The notes beneath the pieces were generated by a model. That model was not told where the DNA came from. It made no database searches and saw only the letters and a list, made by a program, of their open reading frames with translations. Positions 17,547-27,035 of a stretch of 64,000 nucleotides of DNA are shown one piece after another. This DNA comes from CAYNXB01 sp964401045. GTDB taxonomy: Bacteria; Pseudomonadota; Alphaproteobacteria; Sphingomonadales; Sphingomonadaceae. Positions within the stretch are counted from its first letter, which is position 1; the number at the start of each line of letters is the position of its first letter. The stretch spans positions 17,944 through 81,943 of the forward strand of contig CAYNXB010000002.1 of the NCBI GenBank assembly GCA_964401045.1, in the 5' to 3' direction. The position numbers and the translations under genes were made by a program.

Positions 17547-18616
17547 ACCGCCTCAAGCTGGGCACGTTCGGTTCGAACCTCGACGGCGGCTTTACCGCCA
17601 CCACCGCGGACGAGCGCCACCGCCTGGATTGGCCGACCGTTGCGCGCGTCGCGCAACTTGCCGAGCAGGCCGATTTCGAACTCCAGGTGCCGCTGGCGCG
17701 CTGGAAGGGGCTGGGCGGGGCGACCAACTATTGCGGCACCAACTACGAGCCGCTCACCTGGGCCGCCGGCGTCGGCGCAATCACCAGCAAGTCGACGATC
17801 TTCTCCACCGTCCACGTGCCCGTTATCCACCCGATCCTCGCGGCCAAGCAGATGATCACGGCCGATCACATCTCGGGCGGCCGCTTCGGGCTCAACCTGG
17901 TGTGTGGGTGGTTCCCGCCCGAGTTCGCGATGTTCGGATCGCCAATGATGGATCACGACAGCCGCTATGCCTACGCGGCCGAGTGGATCGACGTGGTCAA
18001 GCTGCTGTGGACCCGCGAGGAGCCGTTCGATTACGAAGGCAAATTCTTCAAGATCGTCAAGGGCGAGGCGAACCCCAAGCCGCTCAGCAAGCCGCATCCG
18101 CCGATCATGCAGGCAGGCCAGTCCGGAACCGGCGCGCGCTTCGCCGCGAAATATGCCGATATCGCGTTCAAGGACGTGGGCGAGGGCGAGCCGGTCGAAG
18201 ACGTGCGCAAGCGCTTTTCCGAACTGCGCGAGCTCGGCCGCACCGAATTCAATCGCGAGTTCGAGATCTGGACTTCCTGCTGGGTGATCTGCCGCCCGAC
18301 CCAGGCCGAAGCCGAGCGCTATCGCGATTACGTGCTGGAGGAACGGGGGGACCTGGCGGTGCTCGATGCGATGCCGCCCAACCTAGTGCCCAAGGGTGAC
18401 AGCCCGGAAGCGCGGCTCGCCCGGCAGAAGGTCCTTGGCGGTTTCGGCGGCGTGCATCTGGTCGGAACGCCCGAGCGCATCGTCGAGAGGCTGGGCGAGA
18501 TTTCCAAAGCCGGCGCGGATGGCGCAGTGCTCAGCTTCGTCAACTTCGAGGATGGGCTACAGAACTGGATGGACGAAGTCGCGCCGCTGCTTGTCCAGGC
18601 CGGCCTCCGGACTTGA
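17543..18616 (+). CDS. LLM-class flavin-dependent monooxygenase
   Basis: This 357-residue protein is a bacterial-luciferase-like TIM barrel, with HPILAAKQMITADHISGGRFGLNLVCGW as the signature region (about 96-124; only key residues matter: HP, AK, DHxSGGRxGxNxV). It would use reduced FMN from a partner reductase such as the one at 10181 for a hydroxylation, Baeyer-Villiger or desulfonation reaction. It is translationally coupled to the SDR-DLH fusion by ATGA. The substrate is not predictable. Confidence 0.85.
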   Translation: MNRLKLGTFGSNLDGGFTATTADERHRLDWPTVARVAQLAEQADFELQVPLARWKGLGGATNYCGTNYEPLTWAAGVGAITSKSTIFSTVHVPVIHPILAAKQMITADHISGGRFGLNLVCGWFPPEFAMFGSPMMDHDSRYAYAAEWIDVVKLLWTREEPFDYEGKFFKIVKGEANPKPLSKPHPPIMQAGQSGTGARFAAKYADIAFKDVGEGEPVEDVRKRFSELRELGRTEFNREFEIWTSCWVICRPTQAEAERYRDYVLEERGDLAVLDAMPPNLVPKGDSPEARLARQKVLGGFGGVHLVGTPERIVERLGEISKAGADGAVLSFVNFEDGLQNWMDEVAPLLVQAGLRT

Positions 18617-18626
18617 GTCTTTCGTT

Positions 18627-18662
18627 TGGAAGGCGGGCTGAGGGATCCGCGACTGCCTTCCA
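18627..18662 (+). terminator. Hairpin after LLM monooxygenase
   Basis: TGGAAGGC and GCCTTCCA form a perfect 8-bp stem with a 20-base loop just after the stop codon. No U tract follows, so termination is only probable. Confidence 0.35.
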
Positions 18663-18756
18663 GTGGTCCCGCGCACGTGCCCCTAAAGACACAGTTTCGA
18701 AGCGCCCTTCTGCAACGCATTGATAACAATATAACAATAGCCGGACGCAGATTTCG

Positions 18757-18787
18757 TTGACCGGGTATCCTAGATTGGTATACAAAA
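18757..18787 (+). promoter_or_regulatory. Promoter/operator of TonB receptor 1
   Basis: TTGACC (18757-18762), a 16-base spacer and TATACA (18779-18784) form a sigma70-like promoter. The motif GATTG-GTATA-CAAAA (18773-18787) overlaps the -10. The architecture matches 7067-7098. The 222-base gap otherwise holds only the hairpin above and an AT-rich tract around 18720. Confidence 0.65.
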
Positions 18788-18838
18788 CCATATTCAATCA
18801 GGCCGTGGGCCGTTCGCACTGAAGCCAGTGGAGCGGCG

Positions 18839-21724
18839 ATGCCATCAAAAGAATTTGCAACAGCAGGTTATGGGGACGGGACAATGACCTTCGGTAATGG
18901 GCTCCAGGCACGTGGAGCGTTGAAGCTTTCACTTTCGGCTTCGATCCTGGCGATCGCGGCAACATGTGGCACTGCCGCTTACGCGCAGGACACTGAAGAT
19001 CAGGCGGCGGATGGGCCCGCGATCGTCGTCACCGGCACGCGCATCGCAGGAACGGCTCCGGTGGGCTCTGCGGTCATTCCGGTCACGCGCGAAGATCTCG
19101 CGAAAATTGGCGCCAGCACCACCAACGATGCGCTGCGCAAGATTCCCCAGATCGTCAATTTTGGCGGCTCGAACGATCAAGCGGGCGGTTCGGTGATCCA
19201 GAACTCGTCGCTCAACTCGTTCTACGCGAAGTCGATAAATCTGCGCGGCCTCGGCACGGCCTCCACGCTGACGCTGGTCAACGGCCATCGCGTTGCACCT
19301 CAGGGGTCGAGCGGCCAGCTGTTCGACGCCGATAACATCCCCGCCATCGCGCTCGAGCGGATCGAAGTCGTGGCCGATGGCGGTTCGGCTATCTACGGTT
19401 CCGATGCGATCGCCGGCGTGGTCAACTTCCTCATGCGCCGTCCGCAAGACACCGTCGAGGCGCAGTTCCGCGCCGGCTTTGCGGATTCGGTGGAAGAATA
19501 CATCGGCTCGCTCGCACTGGGTAAGGCCTGGTCCACCGGCGGCTTCTTCTTGTCGGGCGAATACCAGAAGCGCACCGCGCTGGAGACGGCGGATCGTCCT
19601 GACCTCTACAATTCTGACTTGTCCGCTTACGGGGCCGGCGCCAATCCGTTTTTCTCCAGCCCGGCCAATGTCGTGATCGGCGGCGTTCCTTACGGAATTC
19701 CCACGGGTCAGGACGGGAGCGGCGTGACCCTGGGTGACTTGTCGCCGAATGTTAATCGCCAGAACCAGTGGCTCGGCGGATACGGCATCCCGAGCGGCGA
19801 GCGCTATTCGGCAGTCGGCACCTTCGAGCAGGAACTCGGCGATTCAGTGACCTTCAAGGCCGACGGCCTGTTTTCGCGCCACGAGTTCCTGATGAAATAC
19901 GGCGCCTCGTTCGCGACTTTGGATGTCGGCCCCGGCAACCCTTACAGCCCGTGTGCTCCCGGTGCGCCGGACGACAGCGCCACACTCAATTGTCCCGGCA
20001 ACGGCAGGCTGTCGGTTCCCTACAGCTTTATCAATGACCTGGGTCCGCAAAGCGACACCGGTTACGAAGAGCTTTGGTCCATCTCCGGCGGGTTCGACGT
20101 CTCGTTGACCGATAGCTGGAACGCCAATCTCACGGGCTATTACAGCGAGAACCGCGGCAACCGCCTTACCGAGAACCAGGTCAACACCGGCAGCCTGGTC
20201 GCGGCCATCAACGCGCCCACTGGCGGCCTCGATTTCTTCAATCCGTTCTGTGATGGAGACGAGTTCTCCTGCAACTCGGAAGCCACCGTCGACAGCTTCC
20301 GCGCCTTCACCGAGCTCGGCTCCCGCTTCAAGACCAAGGGCGTCACCGCGACCGTGAACGGCAGCCTGTTCGAACTGGGCGGTGGTGCGGTGAAGGTTGC
20401 CGTGGGTGGCGAGTATCACAAGGACTCGCTGGCCGGGACTGGTTTGATCGGCAACACCCGCACCCCGAACGCCACGATCATCGATCCGGGTCTGCCGACC
20501 TACAACACGCGCGAAGTGTCGTCCGGTTACGCCGAACTGTTCGTGCCGGTTGTGGGCGCAAGCAACGCCACGCCAGGCATCGCCCGGCTCGAGCTCGACG
20601 CCGCGGTCCGCTACGACCACTACAGCGACGTCGGCTCGACCACCAATCCCAAGTTCGGCATCAACTATGCGCCGATCGAAGGTCTGACCTTCCGCGGCAG
20701 CTACAGCACGTCCTTCCGTGCGCCGACGCTGGTCGACGTGGACATGTTCGCCACCGCCGGCTTCCTGCCCCGCGCGGGCAGCGGTGCGGCGGTCGGCTTG
20801 TCGCCCGCAAACGGCACGTTCAACTACATCTATCAGGTCGGCGGGAACCCAACCCTGAAGCCGGAAACCTCGGAATCGTGGTCGGTCGGCGTCGATCTGT
20901 CGCACGAGCTGGTGCCGAACCTTCGCGCGTCGCTCACCTACTACAACCTCACTTATACAAACCGCATCGACACCCCGGCGTACAATACTCCGGTAGGCGC
21001 GGCGCTCAGTTCGGCCGCCTACGCCGATCTCGTCGTGCTCAACCCGACCTATTTCGCCAACGCGACGATGACGCAGGCGCAATACAACACCTTCATCAAC
21101 GACCACGTCCTTCACAATCCGGATGGGCTTGGCGTATTCGGTCCGCCGCTGCCGCCCGAGGCCTACATCGCCTATATCGACGGGCGCCGGCAGAATGGCG
21201 GCGTGGTCGAGACCGATGGCCTCGACTTCCAGTTCGATTATGTGATCCCCGGCGATACGGTAAGCTTCCGGCTTGGTGCGCAGGCGAACTACATCCTCAG
21301 CTTCAAGACTTCGCCGCTCCCGGGAGTATCACTGGTCGATGAGGTCAATCACTTCGGCTACCCCGCGCAATTCACCGGCCGGGCCGAAGTGGGTGTGGAC
21401 GTGGGCGGATTCTCGGGCACCGCGTTCGTCAACCACGTTGGCGGCCGCGAGATCACCCGGGCCTATCTGCCGGTTACCTCGCCGGACCAATATCTGGACA
21501 TCGACGCCTACACGACGGTCGACCTGACCTTGCGCTATGCCTTCGAGGATTCGGAATCGTTCATCACCGATGGTCTCGCGCTTACTGTCAGCGCTCAGAA
21601 CATCTTCGATGTCGATCCGCCGCTGGTGGTGAACACGGGCGGCACTCCGATCCCGTTCGATCCGTCGTACTCGAGCGCGCTCGGACGCTTCGTCTCGTTC
21701 ACGATCTCGAAGAAGTTCTTCTGA
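18839..21724 (+). CDS. TonB-dependent outer-membrane receptor 1
   Basis: This 961-residue protein has a signal peptide (ending TAAYA, about residue 49), a plug domain starting AIVVTGTRIAG, and a beta barrel ending in aromatic residues (SKKFF), the outer-membrane insertion signal. It belongs to the sphingomonad-type receptors that import bulky nutrients. No classical TonB box was recognised. Its private promoter carries the regional operator, so it probably imports the ester or aromatic substrate of this island. An ATG at 18884 is an alternative start that still leaves a complete signal sequence. Confidence 0.9.
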   Translation: MPSKEFATAGYGDGTMTFGNGLQARGALKLSLSASILAIAATCGTAAYAQDTEDQAADGPAIVVTGTRIAGTAPVGSAVIPVTREDLAKIGASTTNDALRKIPQIVNFGGSNDQAGGSVIQNSSLNSFYAKSINLRGLGTASTLTLVNGHRVAPQGSSGQLFDADNIPAIALERIEVVADGGSAIYGSDAIAGVVNFLMRRPQDTVEAQFRAGFADSVEEYIGSLALGKAWSTGGFFLSGEYQKRTALETADRPDLYNSDLSAYGAGANPFFSSPANVVIGGVPYGIPTGQDGSGVTLGDLSPNVNRQNQWLGGYGIPSGERYSAVGTFEQELGDSVTFKADGLFSRHEFLMKYGASFATLDVGPGNPYSPCAPGAPDDSATLNCPGNGRLSVPYSFINDLGPQSDTGYEELWSISGGFDVSLTDSWNANLTGYYSENRGNRLTENQVNTGSLVAAINAPTGGLDFFNPFCDGDEFSCNSEATVDSFRAFTELGSRFKTKGVTATVNGSLFELGGGAVKVAVGGEYHKDSLAGTGLIGNTRTPNATIIDPGLPTYNTREVSSGYAELFVPVVGASNATPGIARLELDAAVRYDHYSDVGSTTNPKFGINYAPIEGLTFRGSYSTSFRAPTLVDVDMFATAGFLPRAGSGAAVGLSPANGTFNYIYQVGGNPTLKPETSESWSVGVDLSHELVPNLRASLTYYNLTYTNRIDTPAYNTPVGAALSSAAYADLVVLNPTYFANATMTQAQYNTFINDHVLHNPDGLGVFGPPLPPEAYIAYIDGRRQNGGVVETDGLDFQFDYVIPGDTVSFRLGAQANYILSFKTSPLPGVSLVDEVNHFGYPAQFTGRAEVGVDVGGFSGTAFVNHVGGREITRAYLPVTSPDQYLDIDAYTTVDLTLRYAFEDSESFITDGLALTVSAQNIFDVDPPLVVNTGGTPIPFDPSYSSALGRFVSFTISKKFF

Positions 21725-21779
21725 TTTCCTGCCGGCCGCGTTCGCTGCCTTCCTCTTCTCCTCCCGGAGAACCAGGACG

Positions 21780-22304
21780 GTGAACGCGGAGGGTAGGCCC
21801 AAGCATCCCGGCAAGCGCGGCGCGCTTGCCGGGATCGTTTTATCCGCCCAGGTTCTCTACGGCGGTTGGTTCCTGTTCCACGGGCTCAACTACTGGTTCG
21901 CGTTCTATCACGACAGTTCGATCGAGCCGGGCCCGGGGCTGGTGCCGGCGATCGCGGAATCGGGCCTGATGGCGATCGTAAAGGCGCTAGAGATCGTGAT
22001 CGGCCTCGCCTTGCTCGCCGATGTTTTCGCCGCGCTCGCTGTCGTGGCTGCGTGGCCGATCACGCTGACCATCGCCTTTGTCACTGCCTCGCACGGCAAG
22101 CCGTTCGGGATCGGTGTCGCGATCGTGATCGTGGCGCTCAACGCGCTGATGTCGTTCGGCCATCTCGATCGCCATCGGCCGCTGCTGGCGTGGAAGGCGA
22201 ACAGTGGTTCGCGGCTGGGACTGCCGGCACATGTCCTGGCCGTGGCGGCAGGGATCGGCGGCGCGATGGCGATCACTTATCTTAGCGTCGTCCTGCGGCG
22301 TTAG
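21780..22304 (+). CDS. DoxX-like membrane protein (paralogue 3)
   Basis: This 174-residue protein has about four to five helices and keeps part of the shared motif (KALEIVIGLALLADV) plus FHGLNYWFAF in helix 1, like the WF/YF pair of the paralogues. The start is GTG after AGGAC, 55 bases behind the TonB receptor. It is followed 25 bases later by a secreted hydrolase. Membership in the DoxX group is by pattern, and the role is unknown. Confidence 0.6.
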   Translation: MNAEGRPKHPGKRGALAGIVLSAQVLYGGWFLFHGLNYWFAFYHDSSIEPGPGLVPAIAESGLMAIVKALEIVIGLALLADVFAALAVVAAWPITLTIAFVTASHGKPFGIGVAIVIVALNALMSFGHLDRHRPLLAWKANSGSRLGLPAHVLAVAAGIGGAMAITYLSVVLRR

Positions 22305-22329
22305 AACAGTCAGCGGGAGAGCAGTTACA

Positions 22330-23457
22330 GTGAAGTTCATGCTCAAATTGGCCGCCGCCCTCGTCGCACTGGGAGGTCCGGCGGCCGCGGCGGACGAACC
22401 GCTCGCCATCGCCACCCAAGGCAACTTTTTCGTTGGCGGGCGCGAGGTGAAGACCGACACGGGTACGGTGTTTGCCGACGCGATGTACGTCCAGTTTCAG
22501 ATCCCCGCCGAACGGAAGCATCCCTGGCCGCTGATCCTGATCCACGGTGGCGCGTCGAGCGGCAGCTATTTCTGGAGCGCACCCGATGGCCGCGAGGGCT
22601 GGGCGACGCAATTCGTGCGCATGGGATACGCGGTCTATGTCGTCGACCGGCCGACTCTGGGCCGTTCGCCCTATTACCCGGCGGTGGACGGGCCGCGCCT
22701 TGCTCCGCCGTCCGGGCTTCCGGCAACCAATCCCGCAGACCCGCCGCTGCCGCTTACCAAGAAGGCGACGCGGCGCGGAGAATCCAGCGACGCCCGCCAG
22801 CAGCAGGCCAGCCAGAGCCAGTCCACTATCGAAGTGCCGTTCGGCGCGCCGGGCGATCCGCTCGAGATCAGCACCCGGGTCGACCTGATGGACCAGGCGG
22901 CGGGTGCGGCCTTGCTCGACCGGATCGGGCCGGCGGTCCTCATCACCCATTCGCGCGCGGGGACGAGCGGCTGGCTGATCGCCGACGCGCGGCCCGAACT
23001 GGTGAAAGCCATCGTCGCCGTAGAACCGAACGGCCCGCCGTTCTACAACGCGCCACCGCTGGGGAAGGCCGGGGACACGATCGCGCGTCCGTTTGCGATC
23101 ACTTATGCGCCGATGACCTATTCTCCGGCCGTTCGCAGCGCCGAGGACTTCGGCAAGCTGCACCAGGCCCCCGCGCCCGATGCCTACAAGACCGGCTGCT
23201 GGCTGCCGGCAGGCGAGCAGCCGAAGCTGACTAACCTGACCAGGATGCCGGTGATGGTCCTGACCGGCGGCGCGTCCTACCACGCCGCCTATGACTATTG
23301 CACCGCGGCCTTCCTCAAACGAAGCGGGGTTCCGGTCGAGCGGGTGCAGCTCGACGACATCGGCATCGAGGGCAACACCCACGGCATGATGGGCGAGACC
23401 AACAACGGCGAGATCGCGCAGCTCATCGCCGGTTGGCTCGTCCGCCAGGGAGACTGA
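22330..23457 (+). CDS. Exported alpha/beta hydrolase
   Basis: This 375-residue protein has a short signal peptide (to about residue 21, AAAA) and a hydrolase core with HGGASSGSYF near residue 70, a THSRAGTSG nucleophile elbow (about 203) and a late NTHGMMG His. The elbow THSRAG deviates from GxSxG in its first Gly. Acidic-residue placement was not certain. The GTG at 22330 follows GGGAGAG; an ATG three codons later is possible. It forms an operon with TonB receptor 1 and the DoxX-like gene and probably processes the imported ester. Confidence 0.72.
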   Translation: MKFMLKLAAALVALGGPAAAADEPLAIATQGNFFVGGREVKTDTGTVFADAMYVQFQIPAERKHPWPLILIHGGASSGSYFWSAPDGREGWATQFVRMGYAVYVVDRPTLGRSPYYPAVDGPRLAPPSGLPATNPADPPLPLTKKATRRGESSDARQQQASQSQSTIEVPFGAPGDPLEISTRVDLMDQAAGAALLDRIGPAVLITHSRAGTSGWLIADARPELVKAIVAVEPNGPPFYNAPPLGKAGDTIARPFAITYAPMTYSPAVRSAEDFGKLHQAPAPDAYKTGCWLPAGEQPKLTNLTRMPVMVLTGGASYHAAYDYCTAAFLKRSGVPVERVQLDDIGIEGNTHGMMGETNNGEIAQLIAGWLVRQGD

Positions 23458-23466
23458 CGCGCGTCC

Positions 23467-24945
23467 TTAGCGCCGGGCGTCGAAGTAGGCGTCGAGGAAC
23501 TTCTGCGCGTCGGGACGCGGCGTGGTGATCACGCCGGGCTCGGGCGAGAGGCGCATCAGCTTCGGATCGGCCGGATCGTAATTCGGCCACTGCGGCAGGC
23601 CCTTGCCGTTGGGATCGCCGGTACGCGCGAAATTGACCCAGTAATCGGACATCAGGCCGGACAGCGTGCGGTCCGCATCGACCCATGGCTGGTCTTGAGC
23701 GCCGAGGTTCTGGAACGCATAGACGATCTCGCTGCCGTGGAACGCGCCGTCCTGCTTGCGGCCCGGCCACGGCTGGTCGAACCAGTAGAGCCAGGACTTA
23801 CCCTTGCCTGTCTTCGCCTGCAGGTCCGCCCACACGCGCATCTGCCACTGAACGGCGTCGGTCGCGGACTGACGCAGCTGGTCGTTCGCACCCCCGTAGA
23901 TACGGTCGTAGGCCGCCTGGTCGGCCGCCGCGCGCTTGACCCATTCGACCTTGATCGTCGCGCCTTCATCCGAATTCGAGCCGACCAGCGTCGGCACGTC
24001 GTTCTGCTTGCCGGCGGCGAAGGTGTTGTAGACCAGGTCCGGCAGCACATAACCGTCGCGCTCGGTCGGCCAGAAAAACGGCGCGCCGGCGACGATCTTG
24101 TCCGCTGGCAGGGCGCGCAGTTCGGCAAGGTTCGTCGCCCCCAGCTTCTGCGCGAACTTCACGCCGTATTGCTCGGCCGAAACGCGGTCCTGCCGTCCGA
24201 TCAGCCCGCCGTCGGGATCGAACTGCGAGGTGCTCTCGCCGATGGTCTTGGCGAACAGACCCTTGGCGAGCGGGCTCGCTTGCAGGATGCTGACCGAGCC
24301 GGCGCCGGCGGATTCGCCGAAGATGGTGACGTTCGCCGGATCGCCGCCGAACTTGGCGATATTGGCCTGCACCCACTTGAGCGCAGCGATCTGGTCGAGA
24401 ATGCCATAGTTGCCCGAGGAGTGGTAATCGGCCTCCGCGGTCAACTCGGGATGGGCCATGAAGCCCAGCGGCCCCAGACGGTAGTTGATGGTTACCAGCA
24501 CCACGCCCTTCTTGGCGAAGGCGGTACCGTCGAATTGCGGCTGGCTGCCGGAGCCGAAGAAATAGCCGCCGCCGTGGATCCACACCATCACCGGCAAGGA
24601 GCCCTCGGCGTCAGCCGGAGTCCACACGTTCAGCGACAGGCAGTCCTCGCTCTGCGCGGGTGCGGGCGCGGCTCCCGGAGGCCCTGGAGGAGCGCCTTGG
24701 GCGCACTGCGGGCCGTACTTGCCGGCATCGCGCTCGCCGTCCCACGAGGCAGCGGGCTGCGGCGCCTTCCACCGCAGCGGGCCGACCGGCGCTGCGGCGT
24801 AGGGAATGTTCAGGTAGCGATCGATGCCGTCCGCCTGACCGCCCTTGAGGGCGCCCTGTGAGATCGTGACCATCGGAGCGGCGTCGTTCGCGGCTGAACA
24901 CCCGGCCAGGGCGCAGGCGGCCAGCAGAGCGAATCTGATCTTCAT
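23467..24945 (-). CDS. Carboxylesterase type B, lipoprotein
   Basis: This 492-residue protein has a lipoprotein signal with LAGC (Cys about 16) and the type B carboxylesterase features: EDCLSLNVW segment, HGGGYFFGSG oxyanion loop, and GESAGAGS nucleophile. It would cleave carboxylic esters from the cell envelope. The ATG at 24945 follows GGGAGG with seven bases spacing. The AAHS transporter ends two bases upstream, so the two share an operon, suggesting uptake of the acid released by ester hydrolysis. Confidence 0.88.
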   Translation of the reverse strand: MKIRFALLAACALAGCSAANDAAPMVTISQGALKGGQADGIDRYLNIPYAAAPVGPLRWKAPQPAASWDGERDAGKYGPQCAQGAPPGPPGAAPAPAQSEDCLSLNVWTPADAEGSLPVMVWIHGGGYFFGSGSQPQFDGTAFAKKGVVLVTINYRLGPLGFMAHPELTAEADYHSSGNYGILDQIAALKWVQANIAKFGGDPANVTIFGESAGAGSVSILQASPLAKGLFAKTIGESTSQFDPDGGLIGRQDRVSAEQYGVKFAQKLGATNLAELRALPADKIVAGAPFFWPTERDGYVLPDLVYNTFAAGKQNDVPTLVGSNSDEGATIKVEWVKRAAADQAAYDRIYGGANDQLRQSATDAVQWQMRVWADLQAKTGKGKSWLYWFDQPWPGRKQDGAFHGSEIVYAFQNLGAQDQPWVDADRTLSGLMSDYWVNFARTGDPNGKGLPQWPNYDPADPKLMRLSPEPGVITTPRPDAQKFLDAYFDARR

Positions 24946-24947
24946 GT

Positions 24948-26312
24948 TCACGTCCTCCCTGAAATGGGTGATCGCACCAGCAGGCCGGCGACGCCGCACA
25001 CCGCCAGCAGGATGGCGACGAGCGCGAAGAATCCGAACGAGCCGCCGATGTTGAGCGAGATCACTCCGGTGAAAGAACTGAGGACCGCGCCGATCCGCCC
25101 GACTGCCGAGGCGACACCGACGCCGGTTGCCCGCGCCGATGTCGGATAGGCGGTGGCGGCGAGGGTGTAGAGCGTGTTGTGCAGGCCCGCCATGCAGAAG
25201 CCCAGCGCCATCATGAGCGGCAGAACCAGGAACACCGCGCTTATACCGCCGCCCAGGATCGCGGCGAGTGCGGCGGCCAGCACGGTCGCCACCATCGCCA
25301 GGCCGAAATGGGCCCTGCTGAATCCAGTCTTGTCCAACAGCCAGCCGCTGAACAACGCGCCCACCATGCCGCCGCTATGGAAGGTTGTGATGCTGAGGCT
25401 GGTCATGGTGAGGCTGAAATTCAGCGTGTGGAGCATCGTCGGCACCCAGCTGAAGATCGTGTAGCTGGCCATCAGGCAGGTGAAGAAGCCGAGCCACATC
25501 AGGAATGTCTTGCGCCGCAGATCGTCCGTCACGAGGGTGCGCAGCGGCGCCCGCATGCTCTTTTCGGCGGGCGGGATGACGTAATCCTCGCTCGGCTGGT
25601 GATCGATCCCGCAGCGGCGGAGCACCTTGTTCAGCGTATCGCGCTTCCCCGCGCGCAACAGGAAGCTGGGCGATTCCGGCAGGAACAGGAAGAACACCAG
25701 CGCCAGCACGATCGGCAGCGCGCCCGCGACCACCATCACCGCCTTCCAGCCAAGCACTTCCAGCACCGAGGCGCCCAGGCCGCCGGCCAGGATGCCGCCC
25801 ACGGGGATGAACACCATCCCGATCGCGATCGCCCGCCCGCGCCGGTTGCGTGGCGTGAATTCGGATATCAGCGCCGCGCCGTTGGGGATTGCCGCACCGA
25901 TGCCGAGGCCGTCGATGAAGCGCACTGCCATCAACTGTGCCGGGTTGGCGGTGAGCGCGCCCGCGGCCGTCATCAGGCCGAACAGCAACACCGCGCCGAT
26001 CAGCGCGCCGCGGCGACCAATCCGGTCGCCCAGCAGGCCGCCCATGACGGAGCCGATCGCCACGCCGGTCAGGTTAGCGGCGGCGACGGTGGCGAAGGCG
26101 TCCTTCGCTAGCCCCCAATCCTCGATCAGCGCGGGCATCGCGATCCCGAGCGACTGATTCGCCAGGCCGTCTACCGCAAACACCATCGCGAGGAAGGCCA
26201 GGACCAGCTTCTGGAAACCGCTCCACTTCGATTCGTCCAGCATATGGGCGAGGTCGCGCGGGGGGCCGCTTGCAAAGCCCGGAGCCGGACCGGCGGATGG
26301 CTGCGTTGCCAT
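24948..26312 (-). CDS. MFS transporter, aromatic acid:H+ symporter (AAHS) family
   Basis: This 454-residue, 12-helix protein has the MFS motif GGLLGDRIGRRG after helix 2 and PNGAALISEFTPRNRRG in the middle, typical of the PcaK/BenK group. A long cytoplasmic loop separates the two halves. It should import an aromatic acid with protons. It precedes the type B carboxylesterase in the same operon and resembles the truncated carrier at the left window edge. Confidence 0.85.
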   Translation of the reverse strand: MATQPSAGPAPGFASGPPRDLAHMLDESKWSGFQKLVLAFLAMVFAVDGLANQSLGIAMPALIEDWGLAKDAFATVAAANLTGVAIGSVMGGLLGDRIGRRGALIGAVLLFGLMTAAGALTANPAQLMAVRFIDGLGIGAAIPNGAALISEFTPRNRRGRAIAIGMVFIPVGGILAGGLGASVLEVLGWKAVMVVAGALPIVLALVFFLFLPESPSFLLRAGKRDTLNKVLRRCGIDHQPSEDYVIPPAEKSMRAPLRTLVTDDLRRKTFLMWLGFFTCLMASYTIFSWVPTMLHTLNFSLTMTSLSITTFHSGGMVGALFSGWLLDKTGFSRAHFGLAMVATVLAAALAAILGGGISAVFLVLPLMMALGFCMAGLHNTLYTLAATAYPTSARATGVGVASAVGRIGAVLSSFTGVISLNIGGSFGFFALVAILLAVCGVAGLLVRSPISGRT

Positions 26313-26333
26313 GATAATGGAATCCTTCTCGGC

Positions 26334-26963
26334 TCAGGCGTGGATTTCGGGCCGTGCGCTTGCATCGGGCCGGTCGATCGCGCTCCTGGCGAGGAAGCGG
26401 GGCGGGGCGGCGTAGGCGCGGGCGGCCAGAAAGGGTTGATAATACCGGAAATAGGCGAGCAGCAACGCGCAGTTGATGCCCAGCTCCAGCGGGCCGGTCA
26501 GCAGTTGCCGGGGCGCTCCGGTGATGAACACGTTGAGATAGAAGATCGTGAAGCTGGTCGGCACTTCGAGCACCAGTACCAGGGGCACGAAGCGATTGGT
26601 CAGCAGGACGATGCCGATGAGCCCTTCCAACGCCTTGATGCCGGGGAACAATCCCATCGCGCTCAGTGAGGCGATGAAGGGGCCGCCGATCGGATCGGGA
26701 ATCGCGGGCTGGCCTCCGGCGAACCAGTAGCGCGATGAAGACCAGATCAGGTGCAGTCCGTAATAGATGCGCAGCGCGTCAGTGAGGTGATCGGCCGTGG
26801 TGCGCTTGGGGTCCATGCGGCGCAGGACCAACGCGCCGACGACGCCGACGATCGCCGGCAAGCCGAAGAAAATGAACGTGCCGAACGCCGCGAAAAACAG
26901 AATGTAGAGCGCGATCGCGCAGGCAACCGCCGCGGGAATCTTGAATGCGTTCGATAGCGGCAC
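26334..26963 (-). CDS. DoxX-like membrane protein (paralogue 4)
   Basis: This 209-residue protein has about six hydrophobic helices, an SSRYWFAGG segment, and an exact copy of the KxxExxxGxxLLxNRxVPL motif (KALEGLIG...LLTNRFVPL). GTG at 26963 is preferred over TTG at 26978 because GGGAG lies eight bases before it. It lies 21 bases upstream of the AAHS carrier in the leftward operon. The function is unknown. Confidence 0.65.
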   Translation of the reverse strand: MPLSNAFKIPAAVACAIALYILFFAAFGTFIFFGLPAIVGVVGALVLRRMDPKRTTADHLTDALRIYYGLHLIWSSSRYWFAGGQPAIPDPIGGPFIASLSAMGLFPGIKALEGLIGIVLLTNRFVPLVLVLEVPTSFTIFYLNVFITGAPRQLLTGPLELGINCALLLAYFRYYQPFLAARAYAAPPRFLARSAIDRPDASARPEIHA

Positions 26964-27035
26964 CGCGCTCTCCCTCAATTTGACTGGTCGATCCGTCGCA
27001 GCGGTATTTGTTGGCCGCGCATCCGTCCGGCTCGA

